Counted from the first letter of the stretch, positions 9,327 through 20,052 are shown. The stretch is DNA of 64,000 bases from Serratia proteamaculans_D (GCF_049959315.1 NZ_CP188201.1), one strand, 5' to 3'. Notes: generated from the sequence alone by a model not told the origin. Made by a program: numbers and translations.

Positions 9327-9857
9327 GTGACAACAATTGTAAGCGTACGCCGTAACGGCCAGGTAGTGATCGGTGGCGATGGCCAGGCTACCTTGGGCAA
9401 TACGGTAATGAAGGGCAACGTCAAGAAAGTGCGTCGCCTGTATAACGACAAAGTGATTGCCGGTTTTGCCGGTGGCACCGCGGATGCCTTCACGCTGTTT
9501 GAGCTGTTCGAGCGCAAGCTGGAAATGCACCAGGGTCATCTGGTGAAAGCAGCCGTTGAATTAGCGAAAGACTGGCGTACCGACCGCATGCTGCGCAAGC
9601 TCGAAGCGCTGCTGGCAGTAGCGGATGAAAACTCTTCGCTGATCATCACCGGCAACGGTGACGTGATCCAGCCTGAAAATGATTTGATTGCGATTGGCTC
9701 CGGCGGTCCGTACGCCCAGGCAGCCGCCCGCGCGATGTTGGAAAATACCGAGCTGAGCGCCCGCGAAATTGTTGATAAGTCCCTCAACATCGCCGGTGAC
9801 ATCTGTATTTACACCAACCATTTCCACACCATTGAAGAATTGCCTTCCAAAGCGTAA
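9327..9857 (+). CDS. hslV: ATP-dependent protease peptidase subunit HslV (ClpQ)
   Basis: A 176-residue threonine peptidase that forms the proteolytic core of the HslVU (ClpYQ) complex degrading regulators such as SulA. The catalytic Thr follows the initiator Met ([11 protein letters not shown]). Conserved segments include [15 protein letters not shown] and [11 protein letters not shown]. The start codon is GTG. hslU follows after 12 bp, so the two are cotranscribed from the heat-shock promoter. Confidence 0.98.
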
Positions 9858-9869
9858 GGATCGAATACT

Positions 9870-11204
9870 ATGTCTGAAATGACCCCGCGCGAGATCGTCA
9901 GCGAACTGGACAGCTACATCATTGGCCAGAACAAGGCCAAACGTGCCGTTGCCATCGCCCTGCGTAACCGCTGGCGCCGGATGCAGCTCAACGAGATGCT
10001 GCGCCATGAAGTCACCCCAAAGAACATTCTGATGATCGGCCCAACCGGCGTCGGTAAAACTGAAATCGCCCGCCGTCTGGCGAAACTGGCCAATGCGCCG
10101 TTCATCAAGGTTGAAGCCACCAAGTTCACCGAAGTGGGCTACGTTGGGAAAGAAGTGGATTCTATTATCCGCGACCTGACCGATGCTGCGATCAAAATGG
10201 TGCGTCTGCAATCCATCGACAAGAACCGTACCCGCGCCGAAGAGCTGGCGGAAGAGCGCATCCTTGATGCGTTGATCCCACCGGCCAAGAACAACTGGGG
10301 CCAGGCGGAAGAGCATCAGGAGCCGTCCGCAGCTCGTCAGGCATTCCGCAAGAAACTGCGTGAAGGCCAGTTGGACGACAAGGAAATTGAGATAGATCTG
10401 GCTGCCGCACCAATGGGCGTAGAAATCATGGCTCCTCCTGGCATGGAAGAGATGACCAACCAGTTGCAGTCAATGTTCCAGAACCTCGGCGGCCAGAAGC
10501 AGAAGCCACGCAAGCTGAAGATCAAAGAAGCCTTCAAACTGCTGGTGGAAGAAGAAGCCGCCAAGCTGGTGAACCCGGAAGAGCTGAAAGAACAGGCGAT
10601 CGAAGCGGTTGAGCAGCACGGCATCGTGTTTATCGACGAGATCGACAAAATCTGTAAGCGCGGCGGCCAAAGCTCCGGCCCGGACGTGTCTCGCGAAGGT
10701 GTACAGCGTGACCTGCTGCCGCTGGTGGAAGGCTGTACCGTTTCCACCAAGCACGGGATGGTGAAAACCGATCACATTCTGTTTATCGCTTCCGGCGCAT
10801 TCCAGACCGCCAGCCCGTCAGACCTGATCCCGGAACTGCAGGGCCGTCTGCCGATCCGCGTTGAGTTGCAGGCGCTGACCACCGAAGACTTCGAACGTAT
10901 TCTGACCGAGCCAAGCGCTTCGCTGACCGAGCAGTATAAAGCGCTGATGGGCACCGAAGGCGTCAATATCGAGTTCACCGCCGAAGGCATCCGTCGCATC
11001 GCCGAAGCCGCATGGCAGGTTAACGAAAGCACCGAAAACATCGGCGCACGTCGTTTACACACCGTGCTTGAGCGTCTGATGGAAGATATTTCCTATGATG
11101 CGAGTGAAATTAACGGTCAATCCATTACAATTGATGCGGATTACGTAGGTAATCATCTGGATGAACTGGTAGCGGATGAAGATTTGAGTCGTTTTATCCT
11201 ATAA
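9870..11204 (+). CDS. hslU: ATP-dependent protease ATPase subunit HslU (ClpY)
   Basis: A 444-residue AAA+ unfoldase partner of HslV. Walker A GPTGVGKT at 57-64, Walker B IVFIDEIDKI around residue 250, the long I domain between them, and the C-terminal tail EDLSRFIL, which inserts into HslV to activate it, are all present. Length is that of the family. A strong terminator follows 28 bp after the stop. Confidence 0.98.
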   Translation: MSEMTPREIVSELDSYIIGQNKAKRAVAIALRNRWRRMQLNEMLRHEVTPKNILMIGPTGVGKTEIARRLAKLANAPFIKVEATKFTEVGYVGKEVDSIIRDLTDAAIKMVRLQSIDKNRTRAEELAEERILDALIPPAKNNWGQAEEHQEPSAARQAFRKKLREGQLDDKEIEIDLAAAPMGVEIMAPPGMEEMTNQLQSMFQNLGGQKQKPRKLKIKEAFKLLVEEEAAKLVNPEELKEQAIEAVEQHGIVFIDEIDKICKRGGQSSGPDVSREGVQRDLLPLVEGCTVSTKHGMVKTDHILFIASGAFQTASPSDLIPELQGRLPIRVELQALTTEDFERILTEPSASLTEQYKALMGTEGVNIEFTAEGIRRIAEAAWQVNESTENIGARRLHTVLERLMEDISYDASEINGQSITIDADYVGNHLDELVADEDLSRFIL

Positions 11205-11232
11205 TCGCTCAATCATGTCCAGTCAGTCATCT

Positions 11233-11264
11233 GTGGGAGGCATTTTGCCTCCCACAATTATTTC
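11233..11264 (+). terminator. Terminator after hslVU
   Basis: Perfect 9-bp stem GTGGGAGGC / GCCTCCCAC with loop ATTTT followed by AATTATTT; located between the hslU stop (11204) and menA (11298). Confidence 0.88.
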
Positions 11265-11297
11265 TAACGGACACAGCCACTAACTCTGAAGCGAAAA

Positions 11298-12215
11298 ATG
11301 AGCTCATCAACTAGCATCTCCCCGGCCAGAGCCTGGCTTGAAAGTTTACGACCGCGCACCCTGCCGCTGGCCTTTGCCTCGATCGTCGTCGGCTCTGCCA
11401 TTGCCGCCTGGCAAGGTAGCCTGAAACCCGGCGTGGCGCTGTTGGCACTGCTGACGGCCGGCCTGCTGCAAATTCTCTCCAACCTGGCGAACGACTATGG
11501 CGATGCGATAAAAGGCAGCGACAAGGAAGACCGCATCGGGCCGCTACGTGGCATGCAAAAAGGCATGATCACCCAGGCACAGATGAAACGTGCGTTGGTG
11601 GTGACGGTGATACTGATCGCCATCGCCGGCAGTTCGCTGATCGCCGTAGCCTGTGAACAACCCAGCGATGTGGTGGGTTTCCTGGTCTTGGGTGGGCTTT
11701 CCATCGTTGCCGCCATTACCTATACCGTCGGCAACAAACCTTATGGCTATCTGGGGCTGGGCGATATCTCGGTGCTGGTGTTCTTCGGCTGGCTGAGCGT
11801 GGCGGGGACTTTCTACCTGCAAACCCACACCTTTGACAGCATAGTGATGCTACCGGCCACCGCCTGTGGCCTGCTGGCAGCGGCCGTGCTCAATATCAAT
11901 AATCTGCGCGATATCGAAAGCGATCGCGCCAACGGCAAGAATACCCTGGCAGTCCGGCTCGGGCCGCAGAAGGCGCGTTATTACCACCTGTTGCTGCTGA
12001 TCGGCGCAGTGGCGTGCTTTACGCTGTTCACGCTGCTCAACCTGCATAGCCTGTGGGGCTGGCTGTTTGTATTGGCTATCCCGCTGCTGGTACGTCATGG
12101 CTTGCGCGTGTTGCGAGACCCTACCCCAGCCGGTATGCGACCGATGCTTGAGCATATGGTCAAGGCGGCGTTACTGGCCAATATATTGTTCGCTATCGGC
12201 GTGGTGCTCAGTTAG
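11298..12215 (+). CDS. menA: 1,4-dihydroxy-2-naphthoate polyprenyltransferase
   Basis: A 305-residue integral membrane UbiA-family enzyme that attaches the polyprenyl chain in menaquinone synthesis. The two aspartate-rich prenyl-diphosphate motifs are visible: NDYGDAIKGSD around residues 66-76 and NNLRDIESD around 200. Eight or nine hydrophobic segments cover most of the protein. The order hslVU-menA-rraA is conserved in Enterobacterales. Confidence 0.95.
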   Translation: MSSSTSISPARAWLESLRPRTLPLAFASIVVGSAIAAWQGSLKPGVALLALLTAGLLQILSNLANDYGDAIKGSDKEDRIGPLRGMQKGMITQAQMKRALVVTVILIAIAGSSLIAVACEQPSDVVGFLVLGGLSIVAAITYTVGNKPYGYLGLGDISVLVFFGWLSVAGTFYLQTHTFDSIVMLPATACGLLAAAVLNINNLRDIESDRANGKNTLAVRLGPQKARYYHLLLLIGAVACFTLFTLLNLHSLWGWLFVLAIPLLVRHGLRVLRDPTPAGMRPMLEHMVKAALLANILFAIGVVLS

Positions 12216-12295
12216 CCATCGAACTGATGATTTTGCCAACAGGGCGAATAAAGGGATATACTGGTTATTCCAGCGGCAAACAGACGTAAAATCCT

Positions 12296-12781
12296 ATGAA
12301 ATACGATACTTCCGAACTTTGCGACATCTATCACGAAGAGGTGAACGTAGTTGAGCCTCTATTCTCTAATTTTGGCGGGCGTACTTCATTTGGCGGGCAA
12401 ATCACTACGGTGAAATGCTTTGAGGATAACGGTCTGTTATTCGAGCTGCTTGAAGAAAACGGCCGTGGTCGCGTCCTGGTGATTGACGGTGGCGGCTCGG
12501 TACGTCGTGCCCTGATCAACGCAGAACTGGCACGTCTGGCCACCCAGAACGAGTGGGAAGGCATCGTGGTTTACGGCGCGGTTCGCCAGGTCGACGATCT
12601 GGAAGAACTGGACATCGGTATTCAGGCGATGGCGGCCATTCCGGTCGGCGCCGCCAGTGAAAGCATTGGCGAAAGCGACATCCGCGTTAACTTCGGCGGT
12701 GTGACCTTCTTCTCCGGCGATCATCTGTATGCCGACAATACCGGCATTATCCTGTCCGAGGATCCACTCGATATCGAGTAA
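12296..12781 (+). CDS. rraA: Ribonuclease E activity regulator RraA
   Basis: A 161-residue trimeric protein that binds and inhibits RNase E (formerly misannotated as MenG methyltransferase). The sequence from MKYDTSELCDIY through GGRTSFGGQITTVKCFEDN is characteristic, and the length equals E. coli RraA. It sits 80 bp after menA and ends in its own terminator. Confidence 0.97.
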   Translation: MKYDTSELCDIYHEEVNVVEPLFSNFGGRTSFGGQITTVKCFEDNGLLFELLEENGRGRVLVIDGGGSVRRALINAELARLATQNEWEGIVVYGAVRQVDDLEELDIGIQAMAAIPVGAASESIGESDIRVNFGGVTFFSGDHLYADNTGIILSEDPLDIE

Positions 12782-12794
12782 TCTTCAGATATGA

Positions 12795-12820
12795 AAAAGG
12801 GCGCCTGAGGCGCCCTTTTC
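12795..12820. terminator. Bidirectional terminator between rraA and zapB
   Basis: Perfect 11-bp stem AAAAGGGCGCC / GGCGCCCTTTT with loop TGA; serves rraA (stop 12781) and converging zapB (stop 12838). Same GGCGCC core as the metJ and glpX terminators. Confidence 0.9.
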
Positions 12821-12837
12821 GATCGTGCAATACGGAA

Positions 12838-13077
12838 TCAGACTTCTTCCATTTTGCCCAACAGCGCACGCAGACGGTCTTGCCATACGTGCTGCTCTTC
12901 TTTCAGTTGCTGGTTCTCGCGAACCAACGATTCGTGGTTGCCGGAGGCAGCCTGAACTTCCTGTGAAAGAGTGTTGTTTTTGTCTTTCAGCTCTTCAATT
13001 TCCATCTGCAGCAGGGTGATGGTATCGATCGCCTGCTGAACTTTTGATTCCAATTTCTCAAATACTTCAAATGACAT
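12838..13077 (-). CDS. zapB: Cell division protein ZapB
   Basis: A 79-residue, almost wholly coiled-coil protein (heptads through residues 5-75, e.g. FEKLESKVQQAIDTI) that is recruited by ZapA to the Z ring and helps connect it to the Ter region. Length equals E. coli ZapB (YiiU). GGGGA precedes the ATG. It converges with rraA and is divergent from glpF. Confidence 0.96.
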   Translation of the reverse strand: MSFEVFEKLESKVQQAIDTITLLQMEIEELKDKNNTLSQEVQAASGNHESLVRENQQLKEEQHVWQDRLRALLGKMEEV

Positions 13078-13344
13078 TCTTCAGTCCCCTCATGATAGCA
13101 AGGCGTACATCTATAGGTAACGGCCGCAACTTTGGTTGCAACTGCTGCGAATATGCATCGCGCCAAGTGACACACGCTTTTATTGAAAATAACGCGCCTG
13201 TCTCGATAAAACGCTTCTTTCGATAAAAACGATTGTAAGTAGCCTGTCCCCGACTGTCTAGCAACATCCGGCTCAACGCGCAGTCTGTTGCAATTTTCCT
13301 GCCGCGACCATCAGCAAAAACTGAAAATACCCTGCGTGCGTAAA

Positions 13345-13364
13345 TGGGTTTGTTAACGAACGGT
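13345..13364. promoter_or_regulatory. Candidate upstream GlpR operator
   Basis: A 20-bp near-palindrome centred on GTTAAC: left half TGGGTTTGTT, right half AACGAACGGT. The right half agrees well with the GlpR half-site AACGAACAT; the left is weaker. Confidence 0.5.
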
Positions 13365-13477
13365 GGCCAAATCACTGGTCAGATCACAGTTTTATGGAGC
13401 AGAAAGAACACAAAACGACGCGAATTCGCTCAATTTTATGACGAAGCACACACATTTTGATTTCGCTATTTCTCGTT

Positions 13478-13497
13478 TATGTTCGTTAACGATAAAT
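13478..13497. promoter_or_regulatory. Candidate GlpR operator near the glpF promoter
   Basis: Halves TATGTTCGTT and AACGATAAAT form a 20-bp palindrome matching the glycerol-3-phosphate repressor consensus WATGTTCGWT/AWCGAACATW, centred on GTTAAC about 130 bp before the glpF start. Confidence 0.75.
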
Positions 13498-13616
13498 TTA
13501 CATCACGTCCTCAATTAATAATTGGACGAGATGAAAAAAACTGTACCCATAGGCCAGATCGATACACATCCCGAGCCTATAAACCCATAACCGCCGTTTT
13601 GCAGGACAACAACATT

Positions 13617-14462
13617 ATGAGCCAAACCACCAGTCCGACCCTAAAAGGCCAATGTATCGCCGAGTTCCTCGGCACCGGCCTGTTGATATTTTTTGGCGTA
13701 GGCTGCGTTGCCGCGTTGAAACTGGCTGGCGCCAGCTTCGGCCAGTGGGAAATCAGTATCATTTGGGGCCTGGGCGTTGCCATGGCCATCTATCTGACCG
13801 CTGCCATCTCTGGCGCGCATCTCAATCCGGCAGTCACCATCGCACTGTGGCTGTTCGCCTGCTTTGACGGACGCAAAGTACTGCCTTACATCGTCGCGCA
13901 GATCGCCGGAGCCTTCTGCGCCGCAGCGCTGGTCTACGGGTTGTATTACAACCTGTTCTTCGATTTTGAAGCGGCCAACCATATGGTTCGTGGCAGCGAC
14001 GAAAGCCTGGCCCTGGCCGGCATCTTCTCCACCTACCCTAATGCACACATCTCCGTGGGCCAGGCTTTCCTGGTTGAAACGGTGATTACCGCGATCCTGA
14101 TGTGCCTGATCCTTGCGCTGACCGACGACGGCAACGGCATTCCACGTGGCCCGCTGGCACCGCTGTTAATCGGTATTCTGATTGCCGTGATCGGCGCCTC
14201 TATGGGACCATTGACCGGCTTTGCGCTGAACCCGGCCCGTGACTTCGGTCCGAAAATGTTCGCCTATCTGGCCGGTTGGGGCAAAGTGGCCTTCACCGGT
14301 GCACGTGATATCCCGTACTTCCTGGTGCCAATCTTTGGCCCAATCATCGGTGCCTGCCTGGGTGCCTTCGGCTACCGCATGCTCATTGGCCGCAATCTGC
14401 CGTGTGACGTTTGCGTAGAAGAAGAAAAACCCGCCGCCAAGGCTCAGCAGCGTAAAGCGTGA
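13617..14462 (+). CDS. glpF: Glycerol uptake facilitator (aquaglyceroporin)
   Basis: A 281-residue inner-membrane channel passing glycerol by facilitated diffusion. Six membrane helices and the two NPA half-helix motifs (GAHLNPAVT near 68 and GFALNPARD near 203) define the MIP family; the arginine after the second NPA is typical of glycerol channels. ATG 13617 follows GCAGGA and gives the family N-terminus MSQTTSPTLKGQC; upstream starts in the same frame would add an unconserved tail. glpK follows after 43 bp in one operon. Confidence 0.96.
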   Translation: MSQTTSPTLKGQCIAEFLGTGLLIFFGVGCVAALKLAGASFGQWEISIIWGLGVAMAIYLTAAISGAHLNPAVTIALWLFACFDGRKVLPYIVAQIAGAFCAAALVYGLYYNLFFDFEAANHMVRGSDESLALAGIFSTYPNAHISVGQAFLVETVITAILMCLILALTDDGNGIPRGPLAPLLIGILIAVIGASMGPLTGFALNPARDFGPKMFAYLAGWGKVAFTGARDIPYFLVPIFGPIIGACLGAFGYRMLIGRNLPCDVCVEEEKPAAKAQQRKA

Positions 14463-14505
14463 TTGGCACAGTTTTAAAACGGTTAACAACAGCAGGACTA
14501 AAATC

Positions 14506-16014
<1,509 letters not shown>

Positions 16015-16042
16015 CGCTGTTTGCGTCAGGTTAATCCCATCA

Positions 16043-16072
16043 CGCGCTGCCTCCGGGCGGCGCGTTTTTTTT
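16043..16072 (+). terminator. Terminator after glpFK
   Basis: Stem CGCGCTGCC / GGCGGCGCG with one G-U pair, followed by eight Ts; between the glpK stop (16014) and the glpX start (16146). Confidence 0.9.
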
Positions 16073-16145
16073 GCCCCGCCCCACCATCGCCCGCTGTGAT
16101 AAACTTTGTCGATATTTTCTCCCTTCCTCACAGACAGGTTTTGCC

Positions 16146-17156
16146 ATGAAACGTGAATTAGCCATCGAATTTTCCCGTGTTACCGAAGCCGCCGCGCTGG
16201 CGGGTTACAAATGGTTGGGACGCGGCGATAAGAACGCCGCCGATGGTGCTGCGGTCAACGCAATGCGCATTATGCTCAATAAAGTGGATATCGATGGCCG
16301 CATCGTGATCGGCGAAGGCGAAATTGATGAAGCGCCAATGCTGTATATCGGCGAGCAGGTCGGCAGTGGTCAGGGCGATGCGGTGGATATCGCCGTCGAC
16401 CCGATCGAAGGCACCCGCATGACCGCCATGGGTCAGCCCAATGCGTTGGCAGTACTGGCGGTGGGCGATCGCGGCACCTTCCTGCACGCCCCTGACATGT
16501 ATATGGAAAAACTGGTGGTGGGCCCGGCAGCACGCGGCGCTATCGACCTTAACCTGCCGCTGGCTGAGAACCTGAACAAGGTCGCGGTCTGTCTGGGCAA
16601 GCCGCTGAGTCAATTGACGGTGGTCATTCTGGCCAAGCCGCGTCACGACGGCGTTATCGCCCAGATGCAGCAACTTGGGGTGCGAGTCTTCGCTATTCCC
16701 GACGGCGACGTGGCGGCCTCGATCCTGACCTGTATGCCCGACAGTGAAGTCGACGTGATGTACGGTATCGGCGGCGCGCCTGAAGGGGTCATTTCCGCTG
16801 CGGTGATCCGCGCACTGGATGGCGATATGCAAGCGCGTTTGTTACCACGCCACCAGGTGAAGGGCGACAGCGCCGAGAATCGCCGTATCGGCGAGGAAGA
16901 ACTGGCGCGCTGCAAAGAGATGGGCATTGAAGCCGGCAAAGTGTTGCTGCTGGATGATATGGCACGCAACGACAACGTGATCTTCTCCGCTACCGGCATC
17001 ACCAAGGGCGATTTATTGGAAGGCATTAGCCGTCAGGGCAATATGGCCACCACGGAAACCCTGCTGATCCGCGGCAAATCACGCACTATCCGCCGCATCC
17101 GCTCGACCCATTATCTGGATCGTAAAGACCCGGCGCTGCACGAATTCCTGCTGTAA
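16146..17156 (+). CDS. glpX: Class II fructose-1,6-bisphosphatase
   Basis: A 336-residue gluconeogenic phosphatase. The metal-binding segments GEGEIDEAPML (about residues 57-67) and DPIEGTRM (about 88-95) are those of the GlpX family. ATG 16146 gives exactly the E. coli length and N-terminus MKRELAIEF; an in-frame upstream start at 16071 lies inside the glpK terminator and is rejected. In E. coli it can be cotranscribed with glpFK by read-through, and the same arrangement is kept here. Confidence 0.97.
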   Translation: MKRELAIEFSRVTEAAALAGYKWLGRGDKNAADGAAVNAMRIMLNKVDIDGRIVIGEGEIDEAPMLYIGEQVGSGQGDAVDIAVDPIEGTRMTAMGQPNALAVLAVGDRGTFLHAPDMYMEKLVVGPAARGAIDLNLPLAENLNKVAVCLGKPLSQLTVVILAKPRHDGVIAQMQQLGVRVFAIPDGDVAASILTCMPDSEVDVMYGIGGAPEGVISAAVIRALDGDMQARLLPRHQVKGDSAENRRIGEEELARCKEMGIEAGKVLLLDDMARNDNVIFSATGITKGDLLEGISRQGNMATTETLLIRGKSRTIRRIRSTHYLDRKDPALHEFLL

Positions 17157-17161
17157 ATGAT

Positions 17162-17182
17162 CAGGGCGCCGAAGGCGCCCTG
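17162..17182. terminator. Hairpin between convergent glpX and emrD
   Basis: Perfect 9-bp stem CAGGGCGCC / GGCGCCCTG with loop GAA between the glpX stop (17156) and the emrD stop (17189). No clean T-run follows, so termination strength is uncertain. Confidence 0.7.
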
Positions 17183-17188
17183 TCAGTT

Positions 17189-18373
17189 TTATACGGTATG
17201 TCCCTGATGCTGCATCCGGTGCGATAACGGCCACCAGCACAGCAGAATCAGTAATGCCATGGCAAACATCAGCAGGCCGAGGCTGAACTGCCCGGTCTGC
17301 GGCAGCATGGCGGAAAGCCAGGTCGCCAGACCGGAACCCATGTTCTGCATGCCCCCGACCAATGCGCCCGCCGCACCGGCCAGATAAGGAAACGGCTCCA
17401 TCGCCCCGGTAGTGGCCAGCGGGAATAGCATCCCGGCACCGAAGAAGAACAGCGCCGCCGGCACAATCAGCGTCCAGATATTCATCACGCCAAACCACCC
17501 GGGGATCCACATCATCAGACCCGCCAGCAGACAACTGATCACCGAATGCCACACCAGACTGTGGAAGCTTTTACCGTCACGACCGGCATACCAGGCACCA
17601 AAGAACGCCGCCGGGATGGGCAGAATAAACAGGATACTGACGGTCAGCCCGCTAAGGCCAAGTACGCCGCCCATCAGCACGCCGCAGCTGGCTTCAAAGA
17701 CCGCGATCCCCGCCAGAGCACCAATCAGCATCACCAGGTAACAACTGAAAGTACTGTCCGCCAGCAGCTTGCGAAAGCTTGCCAACATACGCCGTTTTTC
17801 GGTCTGCTGCGGTCGGGTTTCCGGCAACCAGCGGAACATGGCGAAGGCCACTCCGGCGCACAACACCAACAGGAAGGCATAACAGGCACGCCAGCCAAAT
17901 AGCATTGCCAATGCCCCACCGATGATCGGAGCCAGCAGCGGGCTAACCAGAATGCCCATGTTGAGCAGGCTGTTGGCATAGCGCAGAGAGGTACCGGCAT
18001 ACAGGTCACGCGGCATGGTTCGCGCCATCACCCCCGCCACACCGGTCCCCATCCCCTGAATGGCGCTGGCGGCAACCAGCATCGTCAGGTTCGTGGACAA
18101 CAGCGCGCCAAGCGCACCCATCATGAAGATCATCATCCCGGCCAGGATCACTGGCCGACGGCCGATACGGTCCGACAGCGGGCCGTAAATCAACTGCGAG
18201 AAGCCATAGGTCATCAGATAAGCCGCCATCACGCGCTGCACGGCACCGGAGCGCACCGACAGATCCTTGGCAATATCAGCAATCACGGGGACATAAATGG
18301 TTTGTGCCATCTGACCGACGGCCACTAACAGGGTAAGCATCACCAACAGGTGAAAGTTTTCTATTTTTCTCAT
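17189..18373 (-). CDS. emrD: Multidrug efflux MFS transporter EmrD
   Basis: A 394-residue 12-helix major facilitator antiporter exporting amphipathic uncouplers and drugs. Motif A of drug/H+ antiporters (GPLSDRIGRRPVIL, about residues 63-76) and motif C-like GMGTGVAGVMARTMPRDLY are visible, and most of the sequence matches E. coli EmrD closely. In E. coli emrD lies elsewhere, so its place between glpX and the fpr operon is a local difference. It is divergent from the regulator at 18670 across 296 bp. Confidence 0.93.
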   Translation of the reverse strand: MRKIENFHLLVMLTLLVAVGQMAQTIYVPVIADIAKDLSVRSGAVQRVMAAYLMTYGFSQLIYGPLSDRIGRRPVILAGMMIFMMGALGALLSTNLTMLVAASAIQGMGTGVAGVMARTMPRDLYAGTSLRYANSLLNMGILVSPLLAPIIGGALAMLFGWRACYAFLLVLCAGVAFAMFRWLPETRPQQTEKRRMLASFRKLLADSTFSCYLVMLIGALAGIAVFEASCGVLMGGVLGLSGLTVSILFILPIPAAFFGAWYAGRDGKSFHSLVWHSVISCLLAGLMMWIPGWFGVMNIWTLIVPAALFFFGAGMLFPLATTGAMEPFPYLAGAAGALVGGMQNMGSGLATWLSAMLPQTGQFSLGLLMFAMALLILLCWWPLSHRMQHQGHTV

Positions 18374-18669
18374 TATCTTCGTTAACGTATTAACTCGTCA
18401 CAGCGTCCCGGTATGGCCCCAAATTCAGCCAGAACGGCGAGCAGCCCTCTATGGCCGCATAAGCTAACAAATTTGATTTTTTTAGCGAGTTTCAGACAGA
18501 TATTGATCTGCGTCACAGTGGCAGCAAAGCCGACCAGCCTCGTAAATTAAACTGTACGTCTACTGCTTATGGGTTAAAAATGGCAAACTTTCAATAGTTT
18601 GGCTTTAGCATTTAATCGATAATTATTTTCATCATCTTGAAATAAAATAACGCCATAGGGATTGGGTTT

Positions 18670-19293
18670 ATGAAGACAACAGAGCTGATTTTATTGCAGT
18701 TAAAAACCTTGGGGCCGCATTCCGCCAAAATGCTGGCTGAGCGTCTGGACATCACCCCCATGGGTATTCGTCAGCATCTGCAATCTCTGGAAAAACGTGA
18801 GCTGGTGGGTTACGAAGAGGCGCGCACCAAGGTAGGTCGCCCCACACGCTACTGGTCGCTGACCCAGCAGGGCCACGCCCAGTTTGCCAATGGCCACGAT
18901 CGGCTGGCGACAGAGCTGTTGGGATCGGCCCATCAGTTGTTTGGCATCGAAGGGGTGGAGCAGTTACTCAGCGCGCGCGAAGACAAGCTTTATCAGCGCT
19001 ATGCTGAAGAACTGTCTGAGGAAGACTGCCATCAGGCCAAACTCGCCAGATTGGTGCGCCTGCGGCAGCATGATGGCTACATGGCCGAACTGTTAGAGCA
19101 CCCGCAAGGCATGCTATTGGTGGAAAACCACTGCCCCATCGGCGTGGCGGCTACCGCCTGCAGCAGCCTGTGCAACTCGGAGCTGCAACTGTTTAACCGC
19201 CTGTTTGGCCAGGGTTATCGCATAGAACGTACTGCGCACGCTATTTCCGGCTCACGACATTGCGCTTATTTGATTCGACCATTGGAGCTTTAG
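18670..19293 (+). CDS. SufR-like helix-turn-helix regulator with C-terminal cysteines
   Basis: A 207-residue regulator. Residues 1-65 form a winged helix (HSAKMLAERLDITPMGIRQHLQSLEKRELVGY, then the wing RTKVGRPTRYWSLT) of the ArsR/DeoR-like type seen in SufR. The C-terminal half carries C155, C164, C168 and C198; C155-X12-C168 followed about 30 residues later by C198 resembles the [4Fe-4S] ligand spacing recalled for cyanobacterial SufR. AGGGA precedes the ATG. fpr starts 3 bp after the stop, so the two form an operon. The inferred role is control of fpr or other redox/Fe-S genes by cluster status. Not present in E. coli K-12 at this place as far as I recall. Confidence 0.7.
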   Translation: MKTTELILLQLKTLGPHSAKMLAERLDITPMGIRQHLQSLEKRELVGYEEARTKVGRPTRYWSLTQQGHAQFANGHDRLATELLGSAHQLFGIEGVEQLLSAREDKLYQRYAEELSEEDCHQAKLARLVRLRQHDGYMAELLEHPQGMLLVENHCPIGVAATACSSLCNSELQLFNRLFGQGYRIERTAHAISGSRHCAYLIRPLEL

Positions 19294-19296
19294 AGT

Positions 19297-20043
19297 ATGG
19301 CTGACTGGGTTAATGGCAAGGTTACGCAAGTCACGCAATGGACCGACGGGTTGTTCAGCATCACCGTCCATGCCCCCATTGCTCCCTTTATCGCCGGGCA
19401 ATTTGCCAAACTGGCGCTGGAAATCGACGGCGAACGCGTGCAACGCGCCTATTCCTACGTCAACGCCCCCAGCGATCCGAACCTGGAGTTTTACCTGGTC
19501 ACCGTGCCGGAAGGCAAACTGAGCCCACGCCTCAATCAGCTGCGACCGGGTTCCGAAGTGATGGTGACCAAAGAGGCCGCCGGATTTTTCGTGCTGGAGG
19601 AAGTGCCTGAATGCGACACTCTGTGGATGCTGGCGACCGGCACCGCCATCGGCCCTTACCTGTCGATGCTGCAGGAAGGCAAAGACCTGGAGCGTTTCAA
19701 AAATCTGGTGCTGGTGCATGCCACCCGCTTTGCACGCGATCTCAGCTACCTGCCGCTGATGCAGCAATTACAGCAGCGTTACAACGGCCAACTGCGCATT
19801 CAGACTATTGTCAGCCGCGAAGAGGTCACCGGCTCGCTGACCGGCCGCGTACCGGCACTGATCGAGGATGGCCGGTTGGAAGCGGCGGTAGGATTACCCC
19901 TCAACGCGGAAACCGACCATGTGATGTTATGTGGTAACCCGCAAATGGTGCGGGATACCCAGCAAACGCTCAAGGATCAGCGGCAAATGCGCAAACACCT
20001 GCGCCGCAAGCCTGGCCATATCACCAGCGAGCAATACTGGTAA
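19297..20043 (+). CDS. fpr: Ferredoxin/flavodoxin-NADP+ reductase
   Basis: A 248-residue FAD enzyme that moves electrons between NADPH and flavodoxin or ferredoxin, supporting Fe-S enzymes and radical-SAM reactions. The FAD motif RAYSYVNAP (about residues 49-57) and NADP-binding GTAIGPYLSML (about 113-123) are conserved, and the C-terminus VE/YW-type end (SEQYW) and length match E. coli Fpr. Its ribosome site GGAG is inside the end of the upstream regulator gene, consistent with translational coupling. Confidence 0.96.
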   Translation: MADWVNGKVTQVTQWTDGLFSITVHAPIAPFIAGQFAKLALEIDGERVQRAYSYVNAPSDPNLEFYLVTVPEGKLSPRLNQLRPGSEVMVTKEAAGFFVLEEVPECDTLWMLATGTAIGPYLSMLQEGKDLERFKNLVLVHATRFARDLSYLPLMQQLQQRYNGQLRIQTIVSREEVTGSLTGRVPALIEDGRLEAAVGLPLNAETDHVMLCGNPQMVRDTQQTLKDQRQMRKHLRRKPGHITSEQYW

Positions 20044-20052
20044 GCGGCCACC

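Larger units (their letters stand above)
13078..13616. promoter_or_regulatory. Gene-free zapB-glpF intergenic region
   Basis: 539 bp without a supportable gene. It contains the zapB leader at the left and the glpFK control region at the right, including two GlpR-like operators described separately. A right half of a CRP-like site (AGATCACAG, 13381-13389) is visible but its left half is poor. No other structure was recognised in 13090-13340. Confidence 0.7.

Noticed and set aside
18480..18560. FNR- or CRP-like site (TTGATCTGCGTCACAG) between emrD and the fpr regulator
   Set aside because: Only one half fits either consensus; too weak to list as a feature.
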